A DNA stretch of 64,000 nucleotides from Nymphaea colorata (lineage: Eukaryota > Streptophyta > Magnoliopsida > Nymphaeales > Nymphaeaceae): NCBI RefSeq assembly GCF_008831285.2, contig NC_045147.1:22902981-22966980 (forward strand), given 5' to 3'. Of the stretch, positions 35,156 to 48,000 are shown one piece after another. The notes below the pieces were generated by a model, which was not told the origin of the DNA, did not search any database, and saw nothing but the letters and a program-made list of their open reading frames with translations. The number at the start of each line of letters is the position of its first letter. The stretch's first letter is position 1. The translations under genes were made by a program, and so were the position numbers.

Positions 35156-37737
35156 AAGATTTTGTCTCTCTTACAACCGAATTTTTATTAGGGCATTGCG
35201 TTCTGTGGTCGATTTTGTCTTAGCTCCAGTGGCGTTTGTTGGTTTTCCATGTCTGTTTCATTTACACCCCTCTGTTCTGAGTCCAAGCAAGCCGACACTT
35301 TTCCTGCTTGCTATTTGTAACATGAGACTTCGTGATCTTAACATTATTATTCACAATGAGAATTTGTAATACCAGGTAGACAAATGAGTGAATGTTTATT
35401 CTGAAACCGAGGGGGATCAAGAAGTCTGAAAATTTATGCTGCATTCTGGGAAAAGAAAAAATCTAAATGCATGAGAATCAAGCTAGTCTATCGGTTTTTG
35501 TTAAAATAATGTTTTATTATTTAATCTGCAGCACATTGAGAGGCATGACGGGGCATTTATTGTTGCTTTGTGCGCCTTCAAGTTCTTAACTTTCATGGTT
35601 TTGATGCTGCAATTTTTCCTTCCATGATAGCTCAGCAAGCGCCTCTTGCAGAGAACTGGTCCTGCGCCAAGCCCCATCTATAAGCCCCAGTCACTATGTT
35701 TGCTTTATAGTTCAATTTGCCTGAGAAAAGCCATAGGTGGAGACTGGATTGGGCTGGAACTAGGAACTAGGTCTGGGTTTCTCATCACGACATCCTTTAC
35801 CACTCATGTTTTTCTAGTGTCGCTGGTGGTTATCCTATTTATCGGCCATAATTTGCTTTAGATTGGTCGTTTGTGCCCTTAAACGCACTGCAGGAATTTA
35901 TAACTGTTCAGATCTGATTCCAATTGTCATCAGACCTGCCTAGGACCTGTTCCGCCCTTATCCTCTAATCCGAAGGCTTTATTTTCAGCAAGATCTAACA
36001 AAGCATTTTCATCTAATCGGATCATAGTAAGAAACAGAATTACACTCGGAGTTCCCATCGGATTCTCTGACACAGAATCTAATGCAACCAACCGTTGCGT
36101 CATGTGGATCTTATCATTAATAATGGCTTAGATCTGTTTTGGGGCTTTTGTCGTTTTCGGCTTACCGTATGGCTAAATGTGAACTGGTTGACAAAATCAC
36201 TTCAAATCGGAGAACTGGAAGGATATTCACATAAGAATTGAAGCCATGTACGCGGCTTCCATGGTCAACTGAACAGATTCTTTTTTTTGGTTTAATATTG
36301 AATATGACCCACATTCTTGATGCCTAGAAAGGCGACTGGATTGTTCGAACATTTGAATCTGAAGTTCCAAAGAAGTGCAGAGCCCCCGTTTAGGCAATCC
36401 TCTGGTGGTCTTGATGCCATTCACATCTGACCAACGGCACAAACGGCTTCAGTGCGATCCCTGGTGGTTTACGATGCATAATCTTTGGGACTACCATGGT
36501 CTTGGTGGGATTCTTTTATTGGACCTCTTTCATAACAAGAGCTCATTACGCCAAATTGAAAACCATAAATCAATTTCTGGTATAGGCCCGACAGAAGAAG
36601 AATATTTAGTTTCTTTTGATGGTTTTCTTCTGTTACTGTTCTTGCAGATCTTAGGTCACTCTAGGAAGGAGAACACTCTAGTATTCCCCATTAATAAGTA
36701 CTTTTTCAGTAAAATGATAAATAAAGAGTGATATGTACTTTGAGTCAACGAAATTAGTAGAGCGAGGTGCACTGTGGTCGTCAGATGGACGGACACGATT
36801 CACCGTTAACGAATCAAAACCAACCTGCTCGGGTTGGGAAGGTACTCCCAAACGGGTTTCTTTCTGCTCCATGGAAGACAGAGCTGGGTTTCTCCTGGAC
36901 TCGATCGGAAAGGGGTTGCTGATATTTGTTTCAAAGTTGTTATCCCAGGTTTGTTCTTTTAGACAGGATAAGTCCATGCAGCCAGGCCAAAGAAAGAAGA
37001 ATCCGGTGCAGGTGATCCTTGAGAGCTTCCTATAACGTACCTTGCAGCGATAATCTGCCAAATTAGATGATTACAAAGATGTTGGCAAAGAACTAAAGAT
37101 GTGTTTTATTTATTTACTTATCTAAACCACAATACCATAAACTGGGTTGCAGCACTATATAGTAGTATCGTTACCTGTCTTCATGAAATTCTTGGCGTGA
37201 AATGTTCAAAGTAGCCATATGCCTGTCTAAATGATGATTTATTTACCATGAGAAATCACCAACAAAGCACTGCAAGACTCAAGGTTTTGTTTATATCTTT
37301 CTCCTTCTTGGTCTAAGATAAAGTGTACTATCTGTTGTTATTAGTTTTAAAGACTCGTATTTTGGTATAACAATAAACATGCAGCTCATATTTGCAGATC
37401 AAGGCATGCAGATGACGGCTGTGTGTGCGCCCACTCATGTGTCCGCTTGCTTTTTTTTTAATCTTATTGATATTTATGACATTTAATTTATAAAACTGAG
37501 CCTGACTAAGGGTTTGGTATATAGTCCATTTCTAGCAGTTGACCTCATAATTAAGCAGAAATGAAAAAAACCGAAACTTTTGTACTCTGCAAAAGCTTAT
37601 TGCTCACTTTGCTCTTTGGCTGACCGAGGATTGATATTTTATATTACCAATATAATACGTTTCATCTGTCGGTCAAAATATTAATAAATACAAAACTCCC
37701 ATTATATGTACAACAAAGTTTTAATACGCAAGTGCAA

Positions 37738-37782
37738 TCTCTCTCTCTCTCTCTCTCTCTCCACACACACACATATATATAG
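37738..37782. repeat. (CT)n-(CA)n-(TA)n compound microsatellite
   Basis: About eleven CT units are followed by short CA and TA runs. No gene is associated. Confidence 0.88.
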
Positions 37783-40700
37783 GTAAGCATTTTTGTTTAG
37801 ACATGTTTGACAAGTTATACAAAAGAATAATACAACTAAAAATAATTGGTGCCATGTGCCAGGTGATTAAATTTGGATCACCAAAACTGCTCAGTATACG
37901 TTCAAATCCCAACGTCACTGGTCATAGGAAATCAATTTTTTTCCCAATCACTCACACGTACAGACACCATCTCCTCCTAACAAAAAGATTTTCTCAAGAA
38001 GAAGAAGAAGAAAAAAAACTGATTCTTATTTTAATAAGTTAGAAGATGCGGACTAGTTTTTAAGTAATTCCCACTTCTTCCTCACTTTCAATTGTTTGCT
38101 TTCTTCTCCTTTCGGTTGACCGGCCCATGCCTCGCTCATTGTTTATGTTTCGCTCGAATCGTGCTTGGGTTAGACCGCAGTTGACTTTAGACCCTAGCGA
38201 GATTTTCCGCCGGAAACAGGGGATGCTTGTTTTCCCAAATGACCAAATTGACTCTTGCCATGTGCCTTCTTTGTATTAATTTAATACTCATGATAGGGTC
38301 AACAAGCCGATTTATACATCATCAGATTATGGTGATTCATGGGTTGATATCAACGTCGTAGATGACATTTTTATCATTAAATTTAGTAAGAAGATAGGAT
38401 TTTTTGAGTTAAAAAAGCCCTGGCACATAGCCTTTATTTTGGCAACTAAAAACAACGGCATCTCAACCGTTAAAAAAACCTGTCTTCCAAGCAATATACT
38501 TCAACAAATAGTACTCTGGGGCCTTTAGTGGCAAAAGTATTTTGTGAGTGTTTCATGAATTTACCCAAGATAATAGAACTCTTGTTTCATGAACCTACTT
38601 CGGTCTTCGAGGCAGATTCAAGAGACATCACCAAGTGTTCATAATGCCAAACTATCCCTTAGAGATCGTTTGACATAAACGATGTCCCATGAATCTACCA
38701 CAAATATTATGAAAGATTCACGAAACACTTGTTTTAGTGTTCTATAAATTTGCCTTAATCTTTGAAAAGATTTATAAGATACTCACAAAGTGTTTTTGCT
38801 GTCCAACGTTCATGTAACCTGCAAAATGTGCAATAACATATGTCGCCTACAAAGGTCTACTAAAATTTATATTTTTCTAATCAAACATCTCCACAAATGG
38901 AGCCAAGTTGAGCACTCAGAACCCCAAAAATTTAAACTTCGTGACCGGACCTGTCTCTTCTTATTTATGGTGGAGCTCATTGGAATGGGAGGTGATTTGG
39001 CCGGCTTCTAGTAAATCAACTTGTGTTAATAACTAGGGATCCTTATTTTTATCATATATGTGGTAACTTGTGTAGGGATAAACAAACACGAAACCCTACC
39101 TAACGCATTAAATAAGTTGTTCAAAATTGGGTCAGAACCAAATTGTGGACGCCTTTAAGCAGGAGAGATGACCACGAGACGCTTGTATTTTGAAACCAAC
39201 TATAAGATTCTACCTTTTATGTTTCTTGGAATTTGCCCATGAACCCATATTTTAAGATTGAGAAGGAGGTCGATCAGTAAAGGAATGTGAACACGATGCT
39301 GCCATTCTTATCCAGCTGAGCTGAGGCACTATTAGTTCGTGTTTGATTTCATTTTGAAGTTCGGACAGCTTGGAACCAGGAAGGGTCTGACCGGTTTATA
39401 AACTTTTATCTAACACATGCTCCTGTCTGTTTGCAGACGAATTTTGTCGGCCAGAACTTGGACTGGATGGCCGTTTAGGGTTCGGTGGCTTGGCTCATAA
39501 CTGAGCTTTCACCATTTTCTAGTCTTCCCTCATCAATTTCCTGTTAAATTATGTGCTCATGGTGCCGTTGACAAACGGAGTCCAGACCTACCATAGTTTT
39601 TTCTTTTTTATCTTTACCAGAAGAATCGAGAAGTGCATAGTGTTCTATAAATCTTTTCAAAGATTGAAAGAAATTGATAGTATGAATACACCTCAATCTT
39701 TACCACAGATTCTTTGTTACCAAACGTCTCCTTATCTTTATGGTATTAGTTTCTCCACAATTGTTTTACACCTTGGCTTTATGTTGCATTGCTAATTTCT
39801 TTCGGATAACGGATGAAGTCGATGGAAGTGAAAAACTTGATCTGACAAGCTTTTGTTTTCCTCTGCGTAACAATTATCTAATACATGTATATTCTTGTAG
39901 TTGCGGAGTCAGAAATTTTTAGCTGAGGGCACAAAATGTTGGATAGCAAAACAATTAAAGGGCAGTGCATATAAATAAATAGTTGATACATAAACATGCA
40001 AATGTTTGTGTTGAACCAACAAATTTTGTAGGACTGAAGCAAACAAAAGATGATGTTCAGAAAATTCCAAACATAATGCACTAGAAATATGTGTTAGGTT
40101 TCAATTTCACACTATGCCTTGCTTTTGACTTGTTCGAACACATTCGGTATTTACTCCCTTGAAAGTGACTAGCACTCATGAACAGCAGAGTAGAATAATA
40201 CAACTTTATTAAGTTTAATTTGTTGTTTTTGAAATATGTATTTTAATCTCCTTAAAATTATAATTTGCATTGCCTCGCCAACTATAATTTGATGTCACTA
40301 GAATAGCTAGCGGACCTAATAAGTACATATGTTAGTGCAAGCTTTTTATGTGATATGGAGGTATTCACACATACATCCATGTGCTATCACAAACGGCCTA
40401 TTTTGTTTTTAATGAATTTTTGAATATTTGTTCATTAACTATTTCTTTAATTTTTACAATTTACAACCAATTCTATTAAAATGTAAATCACTAAGAGCGG
40501 ACAAGACCAAGCCTCCAGTGCCATCTGCCAATGAAAAACTCACACGTTGCACCAGACATCTTCAATTGTGTGGTGGGCTTAGCCAACACATGGGCCAGGT
40601 AGGCCCATACCCGGTCAGTCTATAAGTTGGGGGTCAAGATGCTCGTCCGGTCAAGACGCTCGTCCGTTTGCATGGTCCACAGCCGTTAGTGTCCCACGAT

Positions 40701-43042
40701 TAGGAACAAGATGGCCGGATCTGGGACCCTTTGGTGAGGGGAAGAAGACCCCGTCCCGACTTAGTTAAGGACTTTTTGTCCTCCTTATGTGGAGTCCAGA
40801 CCAAGCCAAAGCCGTGATGGAACACTTGGACGGGTCAAGGTTCTAAACGGAACTGTAACGGACATACTTGGAACACCATTGGCTCGATCCGACCAAGTCA
40901 ATTCGAGTGGCGTCCAAGGACAGATTTCGAAAGACAACGACGGCCCGGCGGTCAAATCAAATGGATGCATCCACGAACTTCCCACAGCCGAGTTTTGAAA
41001 GGCAATCAAACACATGATGAGGAAGTTTTGATCATACTCAAAATCCGGCGAAAAGAAGTCGGTGGAGAAGATGCCCCTCCGGTAAATGTGGACTAAGAAA
41101 CTATTTTCGGGCAAACAAACACGCTTTTGTGGCTACCTGCTTCTTCTGTTACATGGACCACAGGAAAAAAGGCCCTTTTGGTTGTTTGTGGTTGTGGGCT
41201 TCCAGAGTCAAACAAGACTTTGACTGTTGAACGGGAACGACATTGAATCTTGTGGATATGGATCTTCCCACTGCAATAGAAAGATATAAGATTTGGATAT
41301 GTTCAGATCTGGTCCGCTCTTTGCAGTCCTGAAATTATATCCAACCACGACGTGAAAAGGAGGAGGAAAAAAAAGAAAAGAAAACAGGATGGAAAGAAAC
41401 ACAAATAAATGACTTGTCCTCTTCCGTATTTCCAAAGCTTGTCCAACAAGCAACGTGGTCAACCAACGCAGCCGACGACACTCCCTTCTTCTTTCTCATT
41501 AAATATAAATGAATAAAACTTAGGCAGAAAGAAAGTAAAAATGGAACTTCCGCGGGAAAGTGGGTCCCGCCGGGGCAGAGGGCCTTCCCCCACCCCCCTG
41601 CTCTTACTCCGTTAACTTCACCACCGTGTGGCGCAAGAAAGCGTGTCTCCGGGCCAGCGCTCGTCGCGCCACGTCTCGAAAGGAAGGGGCGAGATCCAGC
41701 CGTCCGATCGGGAGGAATTAACGGTTGGCGTCTCTCCCGCGTTGGGAGTCGGCGGCGCCGGGCTTCCGGGGGACGCCCTTTTTCAAGCCCGCCGTGGCGG
41801 CCCGCGCACCGTGCGAGAGGCGTCGCTCCACGGGAAACCAACCAGCCTCCTACTTCACATGCTCCCCGCAAAATGTCGCCGATGTGTATGTAAAAGAACG
41901 GAAACACAGAGATATTTTGCGAGCGTGAAAGTGTGAACAGAGGACAGCGTTTCACACTGAGATGCGATGCATACTCCGAGACTGGGTTACAAAGAAGGTT
42001 CTAAAGCTTCTTCGTAACGACCGTGGTTCGAAACACAGTGTGGGCCTTCCTCGGAGATGATGATGACGCGGATCCCGTGTCAGCACGTAATCCGCCGGTG
42101 CCAGGGAACGGGTCCACACCAGTCGTCGTAAAATCGGCCAACCCGAAGCCGATCTTGTGAAAGAAAGAAAGAAAGTGGGTCGGGTGGCATGTAATGACGT
42201 GAAACCCTTAACTCTGATGCAGTCAACGGCCTCGGGCTTGGGTCCGAACCAGGGAGGGAGGGACCTTCAGTCCGGCTTAGGGTTGAGGTTGGCACATGAA
42301 ATCAAATCTGGTTCGTGTGTGTGTGTGACACAAAGCTACGTACCAAGTCTTACAGAAACAACATAATGACAAGATTTGAAGTCCACTCCAAAATCTTGAC
42401 GCGCTCCACATTTATTTCTTTTTACTTCTTCTACGATAAATGAATTGGAGAAAATAACAAAATCTTCAATCCGGATTCAACCTACTTACGACCCTAGTAA
42501 TGAACCACATCGTCGTGCATTATTCACATTAACGGGGGTCTTCAATTGCCGGCCGGTTCGAGGCCTCTTTAATTTTTCCGGCGTCGATTTGGATTTTACT
42601 GGACGGAGACGGAGTGCTTGAAAAAAGAAAAGAAAAACTTCTGCAGGACCACGCGGAAGCGGGAGGAGGAAGAAAAGGCGAAGGCGGGGGTGGTTTCACA
42701 CGGGGAAGGGCGGGATGCCGCGTGGTCGGGGAGATCCTCGATCACGAGGCGGGGACGCGGGGGAGACCGAGCTCCGCCCCCCGCCCTCGGCGTCCCGGTG
42801 TGAAAGCGGCTGGGACCGTCCCCTCACCCACAGGGTCAGCGGAACCGGGCAGAGCAGGCGTCCAAGGAGCATTCAATGCGAGCGCAATACCGCTTTGTGA
42901 CCGTACACTTGACCGGAGGGCGCCGGTCAAGGTCGGTGATACACACGCAGGCCGGCCCCCCTCTGTGGTCCCCACTTCCACCCCCCTTCCTATTCTTCTC
43001 TCCCACGCTTCCCCTCTTCCTAGACGCGACCTTCTTCTACAG

Positions 43043-43064
43043 AAAGAGAGAGAGAGAGAGAGGA
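43043..43064 (+). promoter_or_regulatory. (GA)n tract in the WRKY gene leader
   Basis: A run of AG repeats ends about 70 bp before the WRKY start codon, so it is probably transcribed as part of the 5' UTR. A possible role as a GAGA-factor site is inferred only from position. Confidence 0.45.
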
Positions 43065-43071
43065 GGGAGAT

Positions 43072-43089
43072 ATGGTGGCTGTGCTGTAG
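43072..43089 (+). promoter_or_regulatory. Five-codon upstream ORF before the WRKY start
   Basis: ATG 43072 opens MVAVL and a TAG at 43087-43089, ending 44 bases before the WRKY ATG at 43134. If transcription starts upstream of the GA tract, ribosomes meet this uORF first; reinitiation would be needed for full output. Confidence 0.4.
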
Positions 43090-43133
43090 AGTGGAGGGGC
43101 TTATAGGGTGATCGGGTACTCGAGACGTAGGGG

Positions 43134-45072
43134 ATGGAGAAGGCTGCGAAGGTGGAGGATCATGCCGGGATGGCGAACGGAACGGACTACTACACGTCGG
43201 TGTTCCCGTTCTCGGGCGAGTTCGACATCACGGTTGCGGGGGAGCAGAGGTCGGGTTTCATGGAGCTCCTCGGGATGTCGGACTTGTCGCCTTTCTTCGA
43301 CTTTCAGCCGGACTTGCAGGAGGATTTCCTCGCGGAGATGCCGTCGTCGTCTGCGGTGTTTAATTCTGGAGAGCGGAGAGAGATGCCGGAGGCGTCGTCG
43401 AACCCGCCGCTGACGCCGAATTCTTCGATATCGACGACGTCTACGGAGGCTAACGACGGCGAGAGCAATTCGCGAGGCGGGAAGGAGCAGCTGGTAGCGG
43501 ATGAGCATGAGGAGAAGGAGAAAAAAGAGTGAGTTTCTTGAAGTTTTACCGATCTCGTTCTCTTTAGGTTTCAATTCGTTCATGGAAGGCTACGTTCCTT
43601 TTTTTTTTTCTCAAAAGTGTCTAGTCTTTATCGTTTTAGGATTCGTTGTAAGAACTTGCGTTTTCTTCTCCTTCTGTGCCTTCTGATCTTGGTGTTTTCT
43701 TCTTTGAAAACTCTTCCTGCACCATCCCTTTTGATATTTTGATCTAATAATTAACATTTACAAACCAGTATACTTTTCATTTTTGTTGCATCGATTAGTT
43801 TTTCTTTTTCTTTTTTTTACTTATTTTCCCACTACTTTATTTTCTCACTGATTTTAGTGTGAAATCCTAGTCTTTGACCCAACGCTTTTCCTTGTCGCGA
43901 AAATTTTTTCATTTCAAGTTTAGTATAATTCCTCGTTTCTCCTTCAAGAGATATGCGTTTCTGTGATACTATCATGCAGTGTGTTTTCGGTGTTTCTTTA
44001 ATCCTTGAACGCCCCGAACTTCTTACAGAGAGAAGCCGAAAAAGAAGGGAACTAAGCGCCAGAGACAACCGCGTTTCGCGTTCATGACGAAGAGCGACGT
44101 CGATCATCTCGAAGATGGTTATCGATGGCGGAAATACGGCCAGAAAGCCGTCAAAAACAGCCCATTCCCGAGGTACTCTCTCTCTCTCTCTCTCTTTCTC
44201 CTGTGCTGGTTTGGTGTTTGAGGCGTAGTTCTCCGCTTCTTCTTCGTTCCTGCACGGAGTGAAATCAGGTTTTCCGATCTCCTTCTCGTGAACTTCTTCT
44301 ACTCTTCGTAATCGGACTAAGCAACCAACGGTAAACGATCAAGGGAATCAGACGCGGGATTAAGACAGAAAGATCAGCTAGCACGTGAAAAGAATGTCAG
44401 CATTTAATCTCGAAATTTCAAGTTCGCGACGGAGGATCAATCTTTTCAAAGAAATCATGAAGCTAATTAAATGTTTCCTTACTGCAGTGGAATTCTCATC
44501 ATCCAAAATTTCCTCCTGAAGATCACGTCTATTTCTTGGATCTTCTGGCCGTAAAAATTGGGGAAAATATAATTTCTAAATTGGGAAAAAGGAAGTCCTT
44601 CCTTTTCATTTATTGTGGCCTTTATTTAGTTATTTATTTTAATTCTCTGCGTTGTCCCGGCAGGAGCTACTACCGGTGCACCAGCCCCAAGTGCGGGGTG
44701 AAGAAGCGTGTGGAGAGATCGTGCGACGATCGGTCCATCGTGATCACTACGTACGAAGGGCAGCACACCCACGAGAGCCCCGGCGTCACGCGCACCAGCG
44801 CGCAACACGGCAGCACGATCGGCCAGGCAGCGGCGGCGGCCGCCGGCCCTTCCCTCTCTATGGGCTTCAACGTCCGGCCGGCCGCCGCTCCTCTACCACA
44901 ACAACGCCTCCCCGCCTTCTGCGTCTCCAACATCCCGTCCTTCCCGAACCTGGGCCTACTGCCTCGCTTGCCACCCGCGCCCTGCACGGCGTCTGCTGCC
45001 CTTCCGCTGCAGCCACGAGACCACGGCCTTCTACAGGACATCTTGCCTTCGCACGTGCGGGAGGAGCCATGA
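43134..45072 (+). CDS. Group IIc WRKY transcription factor, three exons
   Basis: Exons 43134-43528, 44029-44172 and 44664-45072 encode 315 residues. WRKYGQK is at about 165-171, preceded by [10 protein letters not shown] and LEDGYR. The C2H2 zinc ligands are C185, C190, H214 and H216 (C-X4-C-X23-H-X-H), which gives group II. The intron splitting the Arg codon of SPFPR/SYYRC is the conserved WRKY-domain intron. The N-terminal part is acidic and Ser-rich with [15 protein letters not shown]; the C-terminal tail is Ala/Pro-rich. Members bind W-boxes in the nucleus and act in stress and developmental signalling. Domain wording is intermediate between WRKY57 and WRKY23/48 types, so I give no number. 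Intron 2 begins with a CT microsatellite. A GA-rich leader and a short uORF precede it. Long ORFs in other frames of exons 1 and 3 are shadows. Confidence 0.95.
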
Positions 45073-48000
45073 GAGCCGTGCTTCCGCTTCCTTCCCTTAG
45101 GGGTACGTGCGACAGACTCACATTGGTGTATCTATATCTACATGCAGGGCTGCATGTACACATGATCATGCCATTTTTTCCCCGTTATTTCGTTCTTTTG
45201 TAAAATACACCTTTTTGCATAATGGGTTTTCACTAACTCTTCCACTGGATGTAGTTATCAGTTAATATTTCTATTGATCTCTCTCTCTCTCGCTCTCTCT
45301 CTCATGGTTGTCCTGTAAAGTGATTATAGTTTATAAGGTTCTGCAGTCATGTAATTTGGCTCCCGTTTTTTCTGTTCAAATCGAAGTTCTGCTGGCCTAT
45401 AATAATCGGAGAATTGCACTGTGGTCTGTGGGCGCAAGAAGCTGGTTTCGACGATAATGGAACATAATGTGTGCGTATCATGTAGAAAGGGTAGTTGGAG
45501 TCTGATGGATGCTAAAATGAGAAGTAGGAAAGCCTAAAGCTTCTGCATTTTCGATCATGAGTGTCGACCCTTCCGAGTTTCCTTCCTTTCAATTATTATC
45601 ATTCTAGTTGGAGTTGACTAAACTAATGGTAGTCCGCGTTTCTCTTGATCCTTCCCTAACAGCGTAGGCATCTTTTTAGCAGCATGTGATGCTGACATGC
45701 GTTTCTCTTTTTTGTCTAAGCTTGCAGCACTCACTGCTTCCGAAGATCTTTCTCCATTAGTTGTATTTCCATTACTCCATCACTGGAGTTGCTGTGAGTA
45801 TCAGCATATTTTTTTTTAATCTGCCATGGGTTGCGTATTGAGCTATCCTTTCCATTGCCATCACTGTCAAGACCGTCATTAATGTTTTTCTTTCAGCATT
45901 TTTAGTTTAAATTTGCCTTTTTGATGGCTGCATATCTAACTTCATCTTTCCTAATGTATCTGGTGTTCCACATCTTCTATAGTGTCCAAAGACGTCGAGT
46001 TCTATATGGTACTACAGGTTTACCCTTTATTTAGGCCGTCATAATGGAATATTTTTGGAAACGGACAATGGTTGCAATCTAAAGACATTATAAGTATCCG
46101 TTGGACACAACCAGACTTTGGCGACATAATATAGACTCGAAAACTTTCCAGACTTACGCTGTTGCTTTCTTGACATGTTCTTGTTTCTGTTGTTTTTTGT
46201 CCAGTGGACTGTCACGACCTCCTGCATCCTCATACCTCATGTTCTCAAACTTCTAGCTTTTCAAACCAGTTCATTTAATTCCCCATTGTTTAACGCTTCC
46301 TTGGTCTTTCTTTGATAGTCGAAATAGAAAATCGTGTTAGTTCTGGACATTCTTGTAGGAGCGGCGACTTCAGTAGAGAGATACTCGTGAAATATAACCC
46401 TAGCTGCGTTCTTCACAGTTTGGACGGTACTGCTTCGTCGGTCTGATAGAGAATCAGTGAACAGTCTCAAATATACCTGACCTGCACTCTCTCTATAGCT
46501 GAGGTCCAGCCGCACGAGCTCTTGCAGACAGCCATTGCGTCTGATGAGAGCTCCATATTCTCGTGGCCGATATATATTTTTTGCTGGAAATGTTGGAGTT
46601 TGCTTGGTAGGTTGGATCAGTATGGGCGAAATCTGACACGCATAGTATTGATATCGATTTTATGGCGTAGGGTTATAATTTGCAGTTATGATGACCCCCG
46701 ATTCGTGCGCTGAAGGTCAGAGGGATTCCACTTGAAGTACGGGTTGTAGGACAGCTAGCTATTCCCCGTGGGACGACCAAAGGGGTCTCCGTCCTTGAGC
46801 AATCCGGCCTGAATAAATGTCCGCCCTCCCTTTTGCTCGAGCTCGTCTCAGGTTTTAACATCTTAGAGTTTTAAAATTTTGACCGGATCTTGAAATTCTT
46901 TGTTTGAAAGGCACATCACTTGAAGGCAGGCACGGGTATCTCAAAATCCATAGATTTAACAACAGTCTAGACGATAATTGGCTTTACATTTGTCTTGTTT
47001 GTTTTTTCGAAGTTGACTAAGGAATTTATGAAGTCGACTGCTCCGAAGAGAGGCCGGCCATAGCCTTTTCTTTGTTCCTCTAGCTCTTTAGAGCTTGCTT
47101 CGGGACCAATATGGTCCAGGAAAGTATGAGGCCGCCGCCATTGCCATTGGAGCCAACCCAACCACCCCCTTTTATGTGTACTGCACTCTCCACCCAGTTG
47201 TACTGCACTTGAGAAAAAATGCAGAATTTGCAAGCAAAAATTGACTAAAGAAAAACGATCGGGGACACAGACAGTGCAACCTTTTGATGATTCTTCACAC
47301 ACTAGCTTTAACCTGTGGTTCATCGTTGACATCACCAGCAAAATAAGGTTCATAAAAGAAAATTTAAATGAGTCATACCTTTAAAAGTTCATTGCTTGCA
47401 AAGGCAAACAGTTTACGGATGTAAAATTTAACTTGAACAATTGATTTGCATAACTTAAATTCAAGATGGGGATGGCCTTGTTATATCAAACAACTTCTGG
47501 ATCTTCCAATGCCCAGATTGGCATTCTGTAAAAGGGAACATATTTGTCATCCACAAGTCAATGATCAAATGGAGAATCCATTTAGAGTTAAAGAGAGATT
47601 CCCAAGGTTTTCCCCATCATCAAGCTGGCAGTCTGCGCGCGTGATCTTCTTTTGGAAGATTGAAATACGCTTTGGGGCCATTATGCTTTTCTTGCTTTAT
47701 GAAATTCTTCCAGTTTATTTCGTATTTCATGCAATGGGTTTTTCTCCCAGTCTAATTCCATCGCATCTTGGGCATGCAGAAGCGATTGATTAGACGTCGT
47801 CACAAAGTAAGTGGGTTAAAGAAACGCGTAAACTACGAAGGCCGGCGCCGTCACTTCTGAAACCAAGTGCAGAACTTAGGACACGCAAAACCAAAGGGTG
47901 GGTGATGACTAATGAGAATTAGTCGTTAATAGGACAATAAATCACAGTTAAGATCATCATAAATCGTCACAGCATTATAAATCATTGTTTATGCCAATGC

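Larger units (their letters stand above)
35156..43071. other. Intergenic spacer between PFD3 and the WRKY gene
   Basis: The first few hundred bases are probably the PFD3 3' UTR. The rest is AT-rich to about 40.4 kb, with opposite-strand ORFs of 100-127 codons at 36.7-37.06 kb that match nothing I know. From 40.5 to 43.1 kb the DNA is GC-rich. Its long minus-strand frame (41335-41955) begins at GTG, has no family motif, and looks like a composition effect. The last 1 kb is probably the WRKY promoter. Confidence 0.55.

Noticed and set aside
36678-37061. Opposing ORFs of 100 and 127 codons near 36.9 kb
   Set aside because: Both strands are open with unrelated, motif-free translations. Chance or transposon debris is more likely than a gene.
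41335-41955. 206-codon minus-strand ORF, the second longest frame in the window
   Set aside because: It begins at GTG, has no early ATG, overlaps open frames on the other strand in GC-rich sequence, and shows no domain. It looks like a composition effect upstream of the WRKY gene.
43101-43583. 160-codon Arg-rich minus-strand ORF over WRKY exon 1
   Set aside because: Arg-rich antisense shadow of the WRKY coding exon, with no motif of its own.
44652-45203. 183-codon plus-strand ORF overlapping WRKY exon 3
   Set aside because: Wrong frame of the WRKY exon. The true frame keeps the zinc ligands and joins exon 2 in phase.
46967-47353. 128-codon ATG ORF on the minus strand
   Set aside because: No recognisable motif, no supporting splice or promoter signal and an AT-rich setting. 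Not reported as a gene without expression evidence.
47446-47793. 115-codon plus-strand ORF with hydrophobic C-terminus
   Set aside because: It starts at TTG, lacks a suitable ATG near the start and resembles no family.
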